A stretch of DNA of 6,492 nt from Eubacteriales bacterium (GTDB lineage Bacteria; Bacillota; Clostridia; Christensenellales; CAG-138): positions 1 to 6,492 of the forward strand of contig JAUYTF010000401.1 in NCBI GenBank assembly GCA_030695285.1, read 5' to 3'. This document shows positions 1 to 5,865 of this stretch, piece after piece; positions within the stretch are counted from its first letter, which is position 1; every line of letters starts with the position of its first letter. The notes under the pieces are model-generated. The model worked only from the letters and a program-made list of their open reading frames with translations. It made no database searches and was not told the origin of the DNA. The position numbers and the translations under genes are program-made.

Positions 1-663
1 CTTTTCGACCTTATCGATCGTCTCCTCATCCGAAATCTGTACTGTGTTCTGCGGAATCATCTGTACTTCTGCGGAGATGAACTCATAACCTGCGGTTTCC
101 AGCGTTTCGCGTACGCTCGAGAACGCAAGCGGGTCGGTAAAGATTTCAAACGCGTCGTCCTGCGCAACAAAGTCGGCCGCACCTGCTTCTAGCGCTTGCA
201 TCATGACCTCGTCCTCGTCCATCAGCGCGGTGCGCTCGATGACGATCACGCCTTTTTTCTCAAACATCCAGCCGACGCACCCGCTGTTGCCGAGGTTGCC
301 ACCGCTCTTATCGAAGATATGGCGCATCTCCGCTGCGGTGCGGTTGCGGTTATCGGTGACGACTTCTACGATGATCGCCATGTTGCCGGGACCGTAGCCT
401 TCGTAAACGATCTCTTCATAGTTGACGGCAGAGCCTTCACCCGCGGCTTTCTTGATAGAGCGGGAGATGTTGTCGTTGGGCATGTTGTTCGCTTTGGCTT
501 TTGCGATGACGTCGCGCAGCTTATTGTTGTTGACGGGGTCTGCGCCGCCTTCCTTGACCGCTATTGCGATCTCACGGCCGATCTTGGTGAATATTTTGCC
601 GCGCTGGGAGTCGGTCTTTTCCTTTTTATTTTTAATATTCGCCCACTTGGAATGTCCTGACAT
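1..663 (-). CDS. yebC: YebC/PmpR/TACO1-family protein, 3' end cut by window
   Basis: This encodes the conserved YebC/PmpR family protein, long annotated as a transcriptional regulator. Family members (mitochondrial TACO1, bacterial YebC2) are also linked to translation, helping ribosomes through proline-rich stretches. The 221 visible residues open with the hallmark MSGHSKWANIK. They continue with RGKIFTKIGREI (21-32), KAKANNMPNDNI (55-66), the Y-E-G-Y-G-P-G segment (87-93) and the family signature around 105-138 (NRNRTAAEMRHIF, then GGNLGNSGCVGWMF). Full-length members are about 240-250 residues, so only some 20 C-terminal residues lie beyond the left edge. The start is fixed by the MSGHSKW opening and by GAGGAGG on the minus strand, with GGAGG ending four bases before the ATG. 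It lies 112 bases downstream of the uracil-DNA glycosylase gene in the same direction. No convincing promoter was seen in the gap, so co-transcription is possible. Identification is firm; which cellular role dominates is not decided by the sequence. Confidence 0.96.
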   Translation of the reverse strand, partial: MSGHSKWANIKNKKEKTDSQRGKIFTKIGREIAIAVKEGGADPVNNNKLRDVIAKAKANNMPNDNISRSIKKAAGEGSAVNYEEIVYEGYGPGNMAIIVEVVTDNRNRTAAEMRHIFDKSGGNLGNSGCVGWMFEKKGVIVIERTALMDEDEVMMQALEAGAADFVAQDDAFEIFTDPLAFSSVRETLETAGYEFISAEVQMIPQNTVQISDEETIDKVEK

Positions 664-697
664 ATGTCCTCCTCATTGCCCTTCCACTATTGATCAA

Positions 698-723
698 ATT
701 CTTGGAAGAATCTTCCAATGAAT
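698..723. repeat. Perfect 17-base palindrome with flanking arms, upstream of yebC
   Basis: Within the 112-base gap between the glycosylase stop and yebC, TTGGAAGA at 702-709 is followed by one A and then its exact reverse complement TCTTCCAA at 711-718. The symmetry continues outward as ATTC (698-701) against GAAT (720-723), with one unpaired T at 719. The core hexamer CTTCCA (plus strand 712-717) recurs at 681-686, 31 bases away, about three helical turns. No T-run follows on the minus strand, so an intrinsic terminator is unlikely. A dimeric-regulator operator, or an mRNA hairpin in the yebC leader, are the natural readings. It does not resemble CIRCE or a typical Firmicute LexA box. The rest of the gap (664-775) shows no gene and no clear promoter; a GGGA/TCCC pair near 753-765 is too weak to call. 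Confidence 0.55.
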
Positions 724-775
724 AAAGATTTATGATTCCTCGATGTTCTTGGGGGACGTATTCCCGTAGAATCGA

Positions 776-1345
776 CTATTTCTCCTGTCGCAACACGGCG
801 TATGTTTTTGCGATGGATTGCATGTCTTGCCATGCGTCCTTCTTCTTGGACTCGTCCCTAAGCAGCGCTGCGGGGTGATACGTGGGCATAAACAGCGTCC
901 CGTTTTTGTCGAGCCATTGCCCGCGCACGCGCGTAATCCGCGCGTCTCGATCATAGACGTATCGCGTGGCGGTAGCGCCCAGGCAAACGACGATTTTGGG
1001 TATGATCAACGCGTATTGCATCCGAAGGATGGGCAAACAGGCCTCTGCTTCTTCGTCCAGCGGGGTTCGGTTTCCCGGCGGACGGCATTTGACAACGTTG
1101 GTAATATACAGTTCTTCGCGCTTTATGTCAATCGCTGAAAACATTTTATCGAGCAGATGACCCGCTTTTCCGACGAAAGGGCGCCCGATCGCGTCTTCAT
1201 CCGCGCCCGGCCCTTCCCCGATGAGCATGATATCCGCGCTCCGATTTCCTTCGCCGAGGACGATGTGGTTGCGCTGCTGGTAAAGCCTGCATCTGCGGCA
1301 GTTTGTAATTTGCTGTTCTATGTTTTCCCAGCTCAGATCTGCCAT
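776..1345 (-). CDS. Family 4 uracil-DNA glycosylase (4Fe-4S type)
   Basis: This is a DNA repair enzyme that removes uracil, mainly from deaminated cytosine, to start base excision repair in the cytoplasm. It has 189 residues, normal for the compact family 4 (UDGa) enzymes. Motif A is seen as GEGPGADED (43-51), followed by GRPFVGKAG (54-62). The probable 4Fe-4S ligands are Cys16 and Cys19 (NCRRC), Cys87 (NVVKCRPPGNR) and Cys103. The C-terminal active-site motif is YHPAALLR (156-163), with His157. The start at 1345 is supported by GAGGGGG eight bases upstream and by alignment with the short N-termini of the family. It begins 33 bases after the stop of the NagB-like gene and is probably the third gene of that operon. 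A longer family 5 or SPO1 polymerase-fusion form is ruled out by length. The family call is firm. Confidence 0.95.
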   Translation of the reverse strand: MADLSWENIEQQITNCRRCRLYQQRNHIVLGEGNRSADIMLIGEGPGADEDAIGRPFVGKAGHLLDKMFSAIDIKREELYITNVVKCRPPGNRTPLDEEAEACLPILRMQYALIIPKIVVCLGATATRYVYDRDARITRVRGQWLDKNGTLFMPTYHPAALLRDESKKKDAWQDMQSIAKTYAVLRQEK

Positions 1346-1378
1346 ATCGCATGCCCCCTCATGCCGACGCGCGAATGC

Positions 1379-2047
1379 TTAAACGTGCTCTGCCGCGTCT
1401 TCATCCAGCATAAATATCACATTATGGTGCAGTTGCAAAAAGCTCGCAGGAACGTTCGGCAAAACAGGCCCTGAAATGACGAGCGGCGCGATCTTGCTCA
1501 GCTCATAGCCGGAGAGAACGGCGATGACGCGCTTTGCCGCCATGATGGTGGAGATGCCGACCGTGACAACCCTGCCGTTCTCGGTGCGCTCGACATGCGT
1601 CACGGGCGCTAGCTCCGCTTTTGGCATGTTGCAGGCGATTCTGCCGTCCGCTCCAACGGTGCAGACGACGGTATCTAAGCCCCCAACGTCGAGAATCGCG
1701 TTTTCGTAATCATTGCATATCACGCTCCAGTCCCGTGCCTCCGCACTGGGCGCATAGATATTCTCAGAGAGGATATTCACACGGTCATAGAGCATGGTGT
1801 GCATGCGGGATTCGTCGGATGCCTCCGCATCCTGTTTGACATGCTCGCAGAGGTTAAACGCGCGCACGCATGCCCAGTCCAGCAAGCCATCGCTCGTCAT
1901 ACCCGCAATTTTCCGATATGCGGGGGCAAGCGTAGCGCTGCAGTCGAGCCCCAGTGCGCTGTTCGGTTTTTCGATGATGCAGCCAGCAAGCAGGGTCGCC
2001 AGCGCCTGACTGAGTGTATCGCTGTCACGATAGACGAGGACGCTCAT
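1379..2047 (-). CDS. NagB-fold protein (glucosamine-6-phosphate deaminase-like) with degenerate active site
   Basis: The 222-residue protein follows the glucosamine-6-phosphate deaminase (NagB) fold from end to end. ALGLDCSATLAPAY (31-44) matches the NagB phosphate loop region LGLPTGGTP. AFNLCEHV (63-70) matches FNMDEYVG. VGADGRIACNMP (131-142) matches VGNDGHIAFNEP. TVGISTIM (162-169) matches TVGVGTLL. SFLQLHHNVIFMLDE (202-216) matches SCLQLHPKAIMVCDE. By eye alignment to E. coli NagB, catalytic Asp72 is Cys67, His143 is Arg136, Glu148 is Met141 and substrate-binding Lys208 is Leu183; the TGGTP loop is also lost. Only the Asp equivalent to Asp141 (Asp134) is kept. At 222 residues it is about 40 shorter than NagB. 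I infer that it is not an active deaminase and may be a sugar-phosphate sensor or another divergent enzyme. The start codon overlaps the hydrolase stop as ATGA, with GGAGAG five bases upstream, so translation is probably coupled. 6-phosphogluconolactonase-like proteins share the fold, but the C-terminal LQLH segment is NagB-like. Confidence 0.8.
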   Translation of the reverse strand: MSVLVYRDSDTLSQALATLLAGCIIEKPNSALGLDCSATLAPAYRKIAGMTSDGLLDWACVRAFNLCEHVKQDAEASDESRMHTMLYDRVNILSENIYAPSAEARDWSVICNDYENAILDVGGLDTVVCTVGADGRIACNMPKAELAPVTHVERTENGRVVTVGISTIMAAKRVIAVLSGYELSKIAPLVISGPVLPNVPASFLQLHHNVIFMLDEDAAEHV

Positions 2048-2982
2048 TTCATCTCTCCCATCGCCTCGACAGCATTGATAAACAGCAGCACGTCGCCGTA
2101 GACTTCCCTGCGATTTGTCTCGTTGAGCATTTCATGACGTGCGCCCTCATAGAGCTTGAGTTCAGCCGCGTGTCCGGTCTTGGTCAGCCAGCCGTGCACC
2201 TGTTTGACACCCTTTCCTTTGCCGCCAACCGGGTCCATCGCGCCGGAAAAGACGAGAATTGGATGCTTGGGTACACGTTTTGCCCACTTTTCATTGGATA
2301 CCTCGCTAAGCCCTGTGAAGACATCGAGCATCGCATAAGGGGTAAACGGAAAGCCGCAGTTGTCGTCGGCATTGTACGCGTCCACCTTGGCCTCGTCGCG
2401 CGAGAGCCAGTCGTTGGCGGTACGGTTTGGCTTAAAGGCGTTATTATAAGAGCCAAAGCTCATATTAAACAGCGTGATGCTCGGCAGCTTTCCGCCGGTC
2501 TTTTTGATTTCGCTTTTGGCAATGAGTTTGCCGATGGCGAGAACGGGGTTTGCGCCCGCCGTGCCGGAGAAGATGAACGCCTCAAAATCTTCGCCGCTGC
2601 GCCCTGCATAGGTGCGCGCGAGAAAAGAACCCATCGAGTGTCCCATGAGGATAAAAGGAATGGCGGGAAAGTCCTTTTTCACGAGCTCGCGCATGGTGCG
2701 TATATCGGAAACCACCGCGTCCCAGCCGTTTTTCTCGCCAAAGTAACCCTTTGGCATGCCGGCGGCGATGCTCTTGCCGTGGCTTGCAATGTCGTTTCCA
2801 TAGACTAGTACGCCATTTTCGGCTAAGAAAGACGCAAACTCGTCATAGCGGTCGATATGCTCTGCCATGCCGTGGGCAATCTGGAGCGCGGCGTGCGGGT
2901 CTTCAGGCACCCACATACGGTAACGGATATCGCAAATCCCGGTTGCGGAAGGAAATCGCTTCTCACGCAGGGTGAACTTCAT
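2044..2982 (-). CDS. Alpha/beta hydrolase, lysophospholipase/monoacylglycerol lipase type
   Basis: This is a serine hydrolase of the Hydrolase_4 (PldB/monoglyceride lipase) group, expected to cleave acyl esters of lysophospholipids or monoacylglycerols, probably in the cytoplasm since no signal peptide is seen. It has 312 residues. The oxyanion region is HGMAEH (37-42). NDIASHGKS (63-71) matches the GxDxxGHGxS segment of the family. The nucleophile elbow is GHSMG (114-118) with Ser116. The likely acid is Asp250 in SGAMDPVGG, and the base is His283 in GARHEMLNE, so the triad is complete. The start at 2982 is preferred: GGGGAGG lies eight bases upstream, and the longer GTG-initiated reading from 3021 would begin upstream of the predicted transcription start. 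It is the first gene of a probable operon with the NagB-like protein and the glycosylase. The exact substrate cannot be read from sequence. Confidence 0.9.
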   Translation of the reverse strand: MKFTLREKRFPSATGICDIRYRMWVPEDPHAALQIAHGMAEHIDRYDEFASFLAENGVLVYGNDIASHGKSIAAGMPKGYFGEKNGWDAVVSDIRTMRELVKKDFPAIPFILMGHSMGSFLARTYAGRSGEDFEAFIFSGTAGANPVLAIGKLIAKSEIKKTGGKLPSITLFNMSFGSYNNAFKPNRTANDWLSRDEAKVDAYNADDNCGFPFTPYAMLDVFTGLSEVSNEKWAKRVPKHPILVFSGAMDPVGGKGKGVKQVHGWLTKTGHAAELKLYEGARHEMLNETNRREVYGDVLLFINAVEAMGEMK

Positions 2983-2990
2983 ACGCCAAA

Positions 2991-2997
2991 CCTCCCC
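2991..2997 (-). promoter_or_regulatory. Ribosome binding site that sets the hydrolase start
   Basis: GGGGAGG on the minus strand sits eight bases before the ATG at 2982. No comparable site precedes the upstream in-frame GTG at 3021, so this site decides between the 312-residue and 325-residue readings in favour of the shorter. Confidence 0.8.
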
Positions 2998-3011
2998 GAC
3001 AATAATAAAAA

Positions 3012-3040
3012 AGTATACCACCTTCCGGCGAAATACTCAA
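3012..3040 (-). promoter_or_regulatory. Sigma-A-type promoter for the hydrolase operon
   Basis: Read on the minus strand, a -35 box TTGAGT (3040-3035) is separated by exactly 17 bases from a -10 box TATACT (3017-3012). The -10 is preceded by TGG, giving an extended -10. A run of T follows at once. Transcription should begin near 3005, leaving a leader of roughly 20 bases with the GGGGAGG site before the hydrolase ATG at 2982. The 99-base gap (2983-3081) holds nothing else recognisable. No strong intrinsic terminator for the upstream acetyltransferase gene was seen. Confidence 0.75.
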
Positions 3041-3081
3041 TATTTCAAACTAGATTGTAAATGCTTTTGCACACCGCTCTC

Positions 3082-3600
3082 TCATAAAATTTCGATTGGT
3101 TGTTTATCTCTGTTTACAGGAACGATTTTTGATAGGTCAAGTTGAAATATCAGCTCGCTGTCCTCAACCCCGAACTGCTCGAAACCAAGTTTCTTGAGAA
3201 GCTGAATCGAAGCGAGGTTTAGCTCCTCTACTCCGGCCTTCACCAGAGTCAATCCTGCCTGTTGCAGTTGCAGCAGCAGTTCCGTAACAACCTCATTTGC
3301 AAGCCCTTGCCGCGCAAATTGCGGTGCAATGGTATAACCGATCCAACCGGTTTTTTTCTCCAGCCTGAGATACAGATCGCCGATCAATCCACCGGTTTGT
3401 CGGCTCACAACCGCAAGTTGAACGCCACAGTCAAGATTCGGAACTCCCAGCAGCGCTTCTTCATACGCCTGTCGCGTCAGTCCCTTAAAGCCTTGATACC
3501 GCATCCAATCGAGATTGTTGCGATAAGCCATGAACGCGTCGATATCTCCCTGTTCAAACGGGCGAACCGTGCAGCGTTCGGTTTCAAATGTTATCGGCAT
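3082..3600 (-). CDS. GNAT-family N-acetyltransferase (RimJ/RimL-like)
   Basis: This is an acetyl-CoA-dependent N-acetyltransferase of the Acetyltransf_3 (RimJ/RimL-like) group; its acceptor, whether a protein N-terminus, small amine or antibiotic, is unknown. The 172 residues show the usual order. An N-terminal strand TERCTVRPF (7-15) leads to DIDAFMAYR (19-27). Beta-4 is GWIGYTIAPQF (85-95). The acetyl-CoA loop is ARQGLANE (96-103), in place of the common R/QxxGxG/A. Motif B is NLASIQLLKKLGF (128-140). The start at 3600 has GGAG six bases upstream. An in-frame ATG at 3627 would add nine residues, but it lies essentially at the predicted transcription start. Three 60-base lines counted by hand (3181-3360) give 50% G+C, against 65% in two lines of the permease gene (4381-4440, 4681-4740). 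This suggests a different history from its neighbours. It lies 40 bases after the ABC operon. Confidence 0.88.
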   Translation of the reverse strand: MPITFETERCTVRPFEQGDIDAFMAYRNNLDWMRYQGFKGLTRQAYEEALLGVPNLDCGVQLAVVSRQTGGLIGDLYLRLEKKTGWIGYTIAPQFARQGLANEVVTELLLQLQQAGLTLVKAGVEELNLASIQLLKKLGFEQFGVEDSELIFQLDLSKIVPVNRDKQPIEIL

Positions 3601-3606
3601 GCTCTG

Positions 3607-3610
3607 CTCC
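3607..3610 (-). promoter_or_regulatory. Ribosome binding site that sets the acetyltransferase start
   Basis: GGAG on the minus strand lies six bases before the ATG at 3600. The alternative in-frame ATG at 3627 is preceded by the -10 box TATAAT rather than by any Shine-Dalgarno sequence, so this site supports the 172-residue form. Confidence 0.65.
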
Positions 3611-3629
3611 AATCGGAAAGACTTCATGT

Positions 3630-3638
3630 ATTATATCA
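3630..3638 (-). promoter_or_regulatory. Extended -10 promoter for the acetyltransferase gene
   Basis: The minus strand reads TGATATAAT here: a consensus TATAAT (3635-3630) with a TG extended -10 element. No good -35 box lies at the usual distance. It sits in the 40-base gap after the ATPase stop, with the predicted start point near 3623. This would let the acetyltransferase be expressed apart from the ABC operon, although read-through remains possible because no terminator is seen. Confidence 0.6.
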
Positions 3639-3640
3639 GA

Positions 3641-4207
3641 TCAGTCGATCACAATCTCGCAGTATTCCCCAAATAGCTCTGCCTCCGCGTCGTCATGCGT
3701 GATGACGAGAATCGGCACGTTTGCCTCCAGCATGGCGTTTGCCGCGATGCGCTTATTCTCCTCATCCAGCCCTGTAAACGGCTCGTCGAGAAACAGGATG
3801 TCCCCGCCGAAAGCCAGCGCACGGGCAATGGCCACGCGCCGCTTCATCCCGCCAGAGAGCTCCCGCGGCAGCTGGCACATGCTCTCGCAAAGGCCAAGGC
3901 GGTTGAGCACCGCGTCAGCGCGCGCTTCATCTGAACCAAGCGCGACGTTCTCCAAAGCCGTTGCCCAAGGCAGCAGGCGATCCTCCTGAAACACGACGGC
4001 GGGCTTGCGATGCTCCAATCCGAGTATCTCCCCCGCGTCCGGCTGTTCTAGCCCCAGAAGCAGGCGAAACAGCGTGGTCTTTCCCGCGCCGGAAGCGCCG
4101 CGGATCAACGTCACCCCGCAAAGCGGGATTTCAGCGGAAAAGCCGCTCAAAACAGCGTGTCCGTTGTAGGATTTCGACAGGTTTTTTAGCAGAATCACGT
4201 CACGCAT
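3641..4207 (-). CDS. ABC transporter ATP-binding protein, NitT/TauT/SsuB type, compact
   Basis: This is the ATPase that powers the importer encoded just before it, bound to the inner face of the membrane through the permease. All nucleotide-binding motifs are present. The A-loop Tyr is Tyr14, and Walker A is GASGAGKTT (37-45). The Q-loop is VFQEDRLLPW (72-81), typical of the SsuB/TauB group. The signature is LSGGMKRR (117-124), with Met in place of the usual Gln as is common in this group. Walker B is ILFLDEP (137-143) with catalytic Glu142. The D-loop is GLD (146-148), and the switch His is His171 in ITHDDAE. At 188 residues it is some 50-60 shorter than typical relatives. It is short between Walker A and the Q-loop and ends soon after the H-loop. 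The start overlaps the permease stop by 8 bases, with GAGGAGG ten bases upstream. It should be functional. Confidence 0.93.
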   Translation of the reverse strand: MRDVILLKNLSKSYNGHAVLSGFSAEIPLCGVTLIRGASGAGKTTLFRLLLGLEQPDAGEILGLEHRKPAVVFQEDRLLPWATALENVALGSDEARADAVLNRLGLCESMCQLPRELSGGMKRRVAIARALAFGGDILFLDEPFTGLDEENKRIAANAMLEANVPILVITHDDAEAELFGEYCEIVID

Positions 4208-4946
4208 CGCTGCGAATCCTCCTCATTCCTTTGATGAGCAGCCATTCCAGCAGCATAGAGAGCGCGACGATCATCAGCGTCCACGCAAACAAATCGACCG
4301 TCTCGATGCGCAGTTTGGATTGATAGAGTTTGTAGCCGATCGATTGCTGCGGCAGCGCGATGATCTCCGCCGCCACGCCGGACTTCCATGCAAACCCGAG
4401 CGAAGTGGTGCAGGCGGCGAGAAACTGCGGCAGCACGGAGGGCACATAGATCTTTTTCACGATCTGCCATCGATTCAGCCCGAACATCTTGCCCATCTCG
4501 ACGAGCCGCGGATCAGTCTGCACAATCGCCTCCGCCGTCGCCGTCCAGACCATCGGCACCACCATCAGAAAGCTGATAAACAGCGGCACCATGTCCGAAG
4601 AGAGCCATAAGAGAGCCAGCAGGATAAACGACGTCACGGGACTCGCCTTCACGATGGCGCGAAGCGGCGAGAGCAGCGCCTCCGCAAAGCGGGAGCGCGC
4701 GGTGAACATGGCTAGCAGCACGCCCGAGAGTACACCCAGCAGATAGCCGCTCATGATGCGCAGGAGCGTCAGCCCCGAAAAGAGCCAACTTTCTCCCTTC
4801 GTGAGCAGGACAGCGAGCCTCGACAGCGTGGAAAGCGGAGAGGGCAGCAGGAGCTCCTTGCCGACAAGGAGACTAGCCGCTTCCCAAACCGCGATGTAGA
4901 TAAGCGCGATCAGCGCTGTTTGCAGTAGTTTTCGCTTACTTGGCAT
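4200..4946 (-). CDS. ABC transporter permease, NitT/TauT/SsuC type
   Basis: This is the membrane subunit of the importer, expected to work as a homodimer. The 248 residues contain about six hydrophobic segments: near 10-28, 57-81, 103-117, 119-142, a weaker one near 175-198, and 217-239. The EAA loop that docks the ATPase is at about 150-178, reading EMGKMFGLNRWQIVKK and then VPSVLPQFLAA, close to the SsuC/TauC consensus. The LLLPSP segment (32-37) after the first helix is also typical of the group. The start at 4946 lies inside the end of the substrate-binding protein gene, an overlap of 11 bases. No Shine-Dalgarno sequence precedes it, so translation is probably coupled to the upstream gene. 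A longer in-frame reading from 5006 would add 20 polar, non-family residues and was rejected. Homology to the family is clear; the substrate is not. Confidence 0.92.
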   Translation of the reverse strand: MPSKRKLLQTALIALIYIAVWEAASLLVGKELLLPSPLSTLSRLAVLLTKGESWLFSGLTLLRIMSGYLLGVLSGVLLAMFTARSRFAEALLSPLRAIVKASPVTSFILLALLWLSSDMVPLFISFLMVVPMVWTATAEAIVQTDPRLVEMGKMFGLNRWQIVKKIYVPSVLPQFLAACTTSLGFAWKSGVAAEIIALPQQSIGYKLYQSKLRIETVDLFAWTLMIVALSMLLEWLLIKGMRRIRSDA

Positions 4947-5865
4947 AGAGGTCGTCGCCGGGCAGCTTGCCGCCGACGGACGCCGGGTTTGCGGTAAAGA
5001 GCACATTCAATACGGCGGAAGCGGCAGATTTCATCTCGCCTCCCGTGATGCTGACGATATAGCTGCGAGGGATGGCAGTCTTTGCGATAGCAAGCGAGCC
5101 GACGATGCCAAGATCGGCAATCTTCTGCGCCGCGTCTGGGGAGGTGTTGACCTGTTCAACCGAAGCTGCGTAGTCAGCGAGGAACGCCTTTACCTGATCG
5201 GGATGCTCGTTGTAGAAAGCGCGCCTTGCGATATAGACGCCCATGACGAGCTTCGTGCCGGAAGTCTCTTCCCAGGCGGTGTTGAGGTCGAGCGCCACGC
5301 GTGTTTCCGGGTTCTTAATGGTTGCAGCCGAAACGAACGGTTCCGGCAGTAGAGCGATCTGCGCTTCGCCGGAGGCGACCATCGCTGCAAGCGTGGTGTG
5401 TTCGCCGACGTATTCAACCGTCACTTGATCGGTCAGACCGTTTTGCGCCAGCAGGTAGTCGAGCACGAACTGCGGGGTTGCGCCCTCGCCGCTGGCGTAG
5501 ACGGTCTTACCCGCAAGATCGGAAAGCGACTGGACGGTATCGCCATTTTCCAGGATGTAGAGCACGCCCAGTGTGTTGAGATTCAACAGCACCACATCGC
5601 CATCGGTTTTGTTATAGAGCACCGCCGCGAGGTTTAAGGGAACCGCTGCAATGTCGATTTCACCGCTGACGAATTTACCGACGACCACGTCCGGCGCGTC
5701 CTGTAGCTCGACATTGTACATAGCGGTGTCGTCCATCAGGTAGCTGATGCCCATGCCAGTTGGCCCTTTGAGCGCCGCGATGTTGACGGGTTTGGCGGGA
5801 GCTGTTGCGCAGCCGAAGGCAAACAGCATGACTGCCATGGTCAAAAGTGCGAGTGGTTTCTTCAT
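4936..5865 (-). CDS. ABC transporter substrate-binding lipoprotein, NitT/TauT-like
   Basis: This is the extracytoplasmic solute receptor of the importer. The 309-residue precursor begins MKKPLALLTMAVMLFAFGC. That is a short basic start, a hydrophobic core and a lipobox-like AFGC with the lipid-attachment Cys at 19, so the mature protein is likely anchored to the outer face of the membrane. The mature part has the two-lobed pattern of NMT1/SsuA-like receptors. VNIAALKGPTGMGISYLMDD (27-46) is the first strand and ligand loop. GEIDIAAVP marks the end of the first subdomain segment. LSDLAGKTVYASGEG leads the crossing strand, and SGEAQIALLPEPFVSAA lies in the second lobe. Ligand type (nitrate, sulfonate, pyrimidine precursor or other) cannot be assigned. 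The start is set by AGGAG seven bases upstream and by the ATGA overlap with the regulator gene. Confidence 0.9.
   Translation of the reverse strand: MKKPLALLTMAVMLFAFGCATAPAKPVNIAALKGPTGMGISYLMDDTAMYNVELQDAPDVVVGKFVSGEIDIAAVPLNLAAVLYNKTDGDVVLLNLNTLGVLYILENGDTVQSLSDLAGKTVYASGEGATPQFVLDYLLAQNGLTDQVTVEYVGEHTTLAAMVASGEAQIALLPEPFVSAATIKNPETRVALDLNTAWEETSGTKLVMGVYIARRAFYNEHPDQVKAFLADYAASVEQVNTSPDAAQKIADLGIVGSLAIAKTAIPRSYIVSITGGEMKSAASAVLNVLFTANPASVGGKLPGDDLYAK

Noticed and set aside
196..660. 154-residue open frame on the plus strand opposite yebC
   Set aside because: It is fully antisense to a strongly conserved gene, its protein has no recognisable motif, and it reflects the codon pattern of the real gene.
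741..775. Possible intrinsic terminator after the glycosylase gene
   Set aside because: The only pairing is GGGA with TCCC, a four-base stem, and no run of T follows.
2014..2808. 264-residue open frame on the plus strand opposite the hydrolase
   Set aside because: The minus-strand frame has a complete catalytic triad, promoter and ribosome binding site. The plus-strand frame has none of these and no family resemblance.
3061..3081. TGCAAAAGCA hairpin after the acetyltransferase gene as a terminator
   Set aside because: The stem is only three base pairs with no T-tract, so it cannot be supported.
4947..5006. 20-residue N-terminal extension of the permease
   Set aside because: It lies wholly within the receptor gene, is polar and unlike permease N-termini, and MPSKRKLL at 4946 gives the expected basic start before the first helix.
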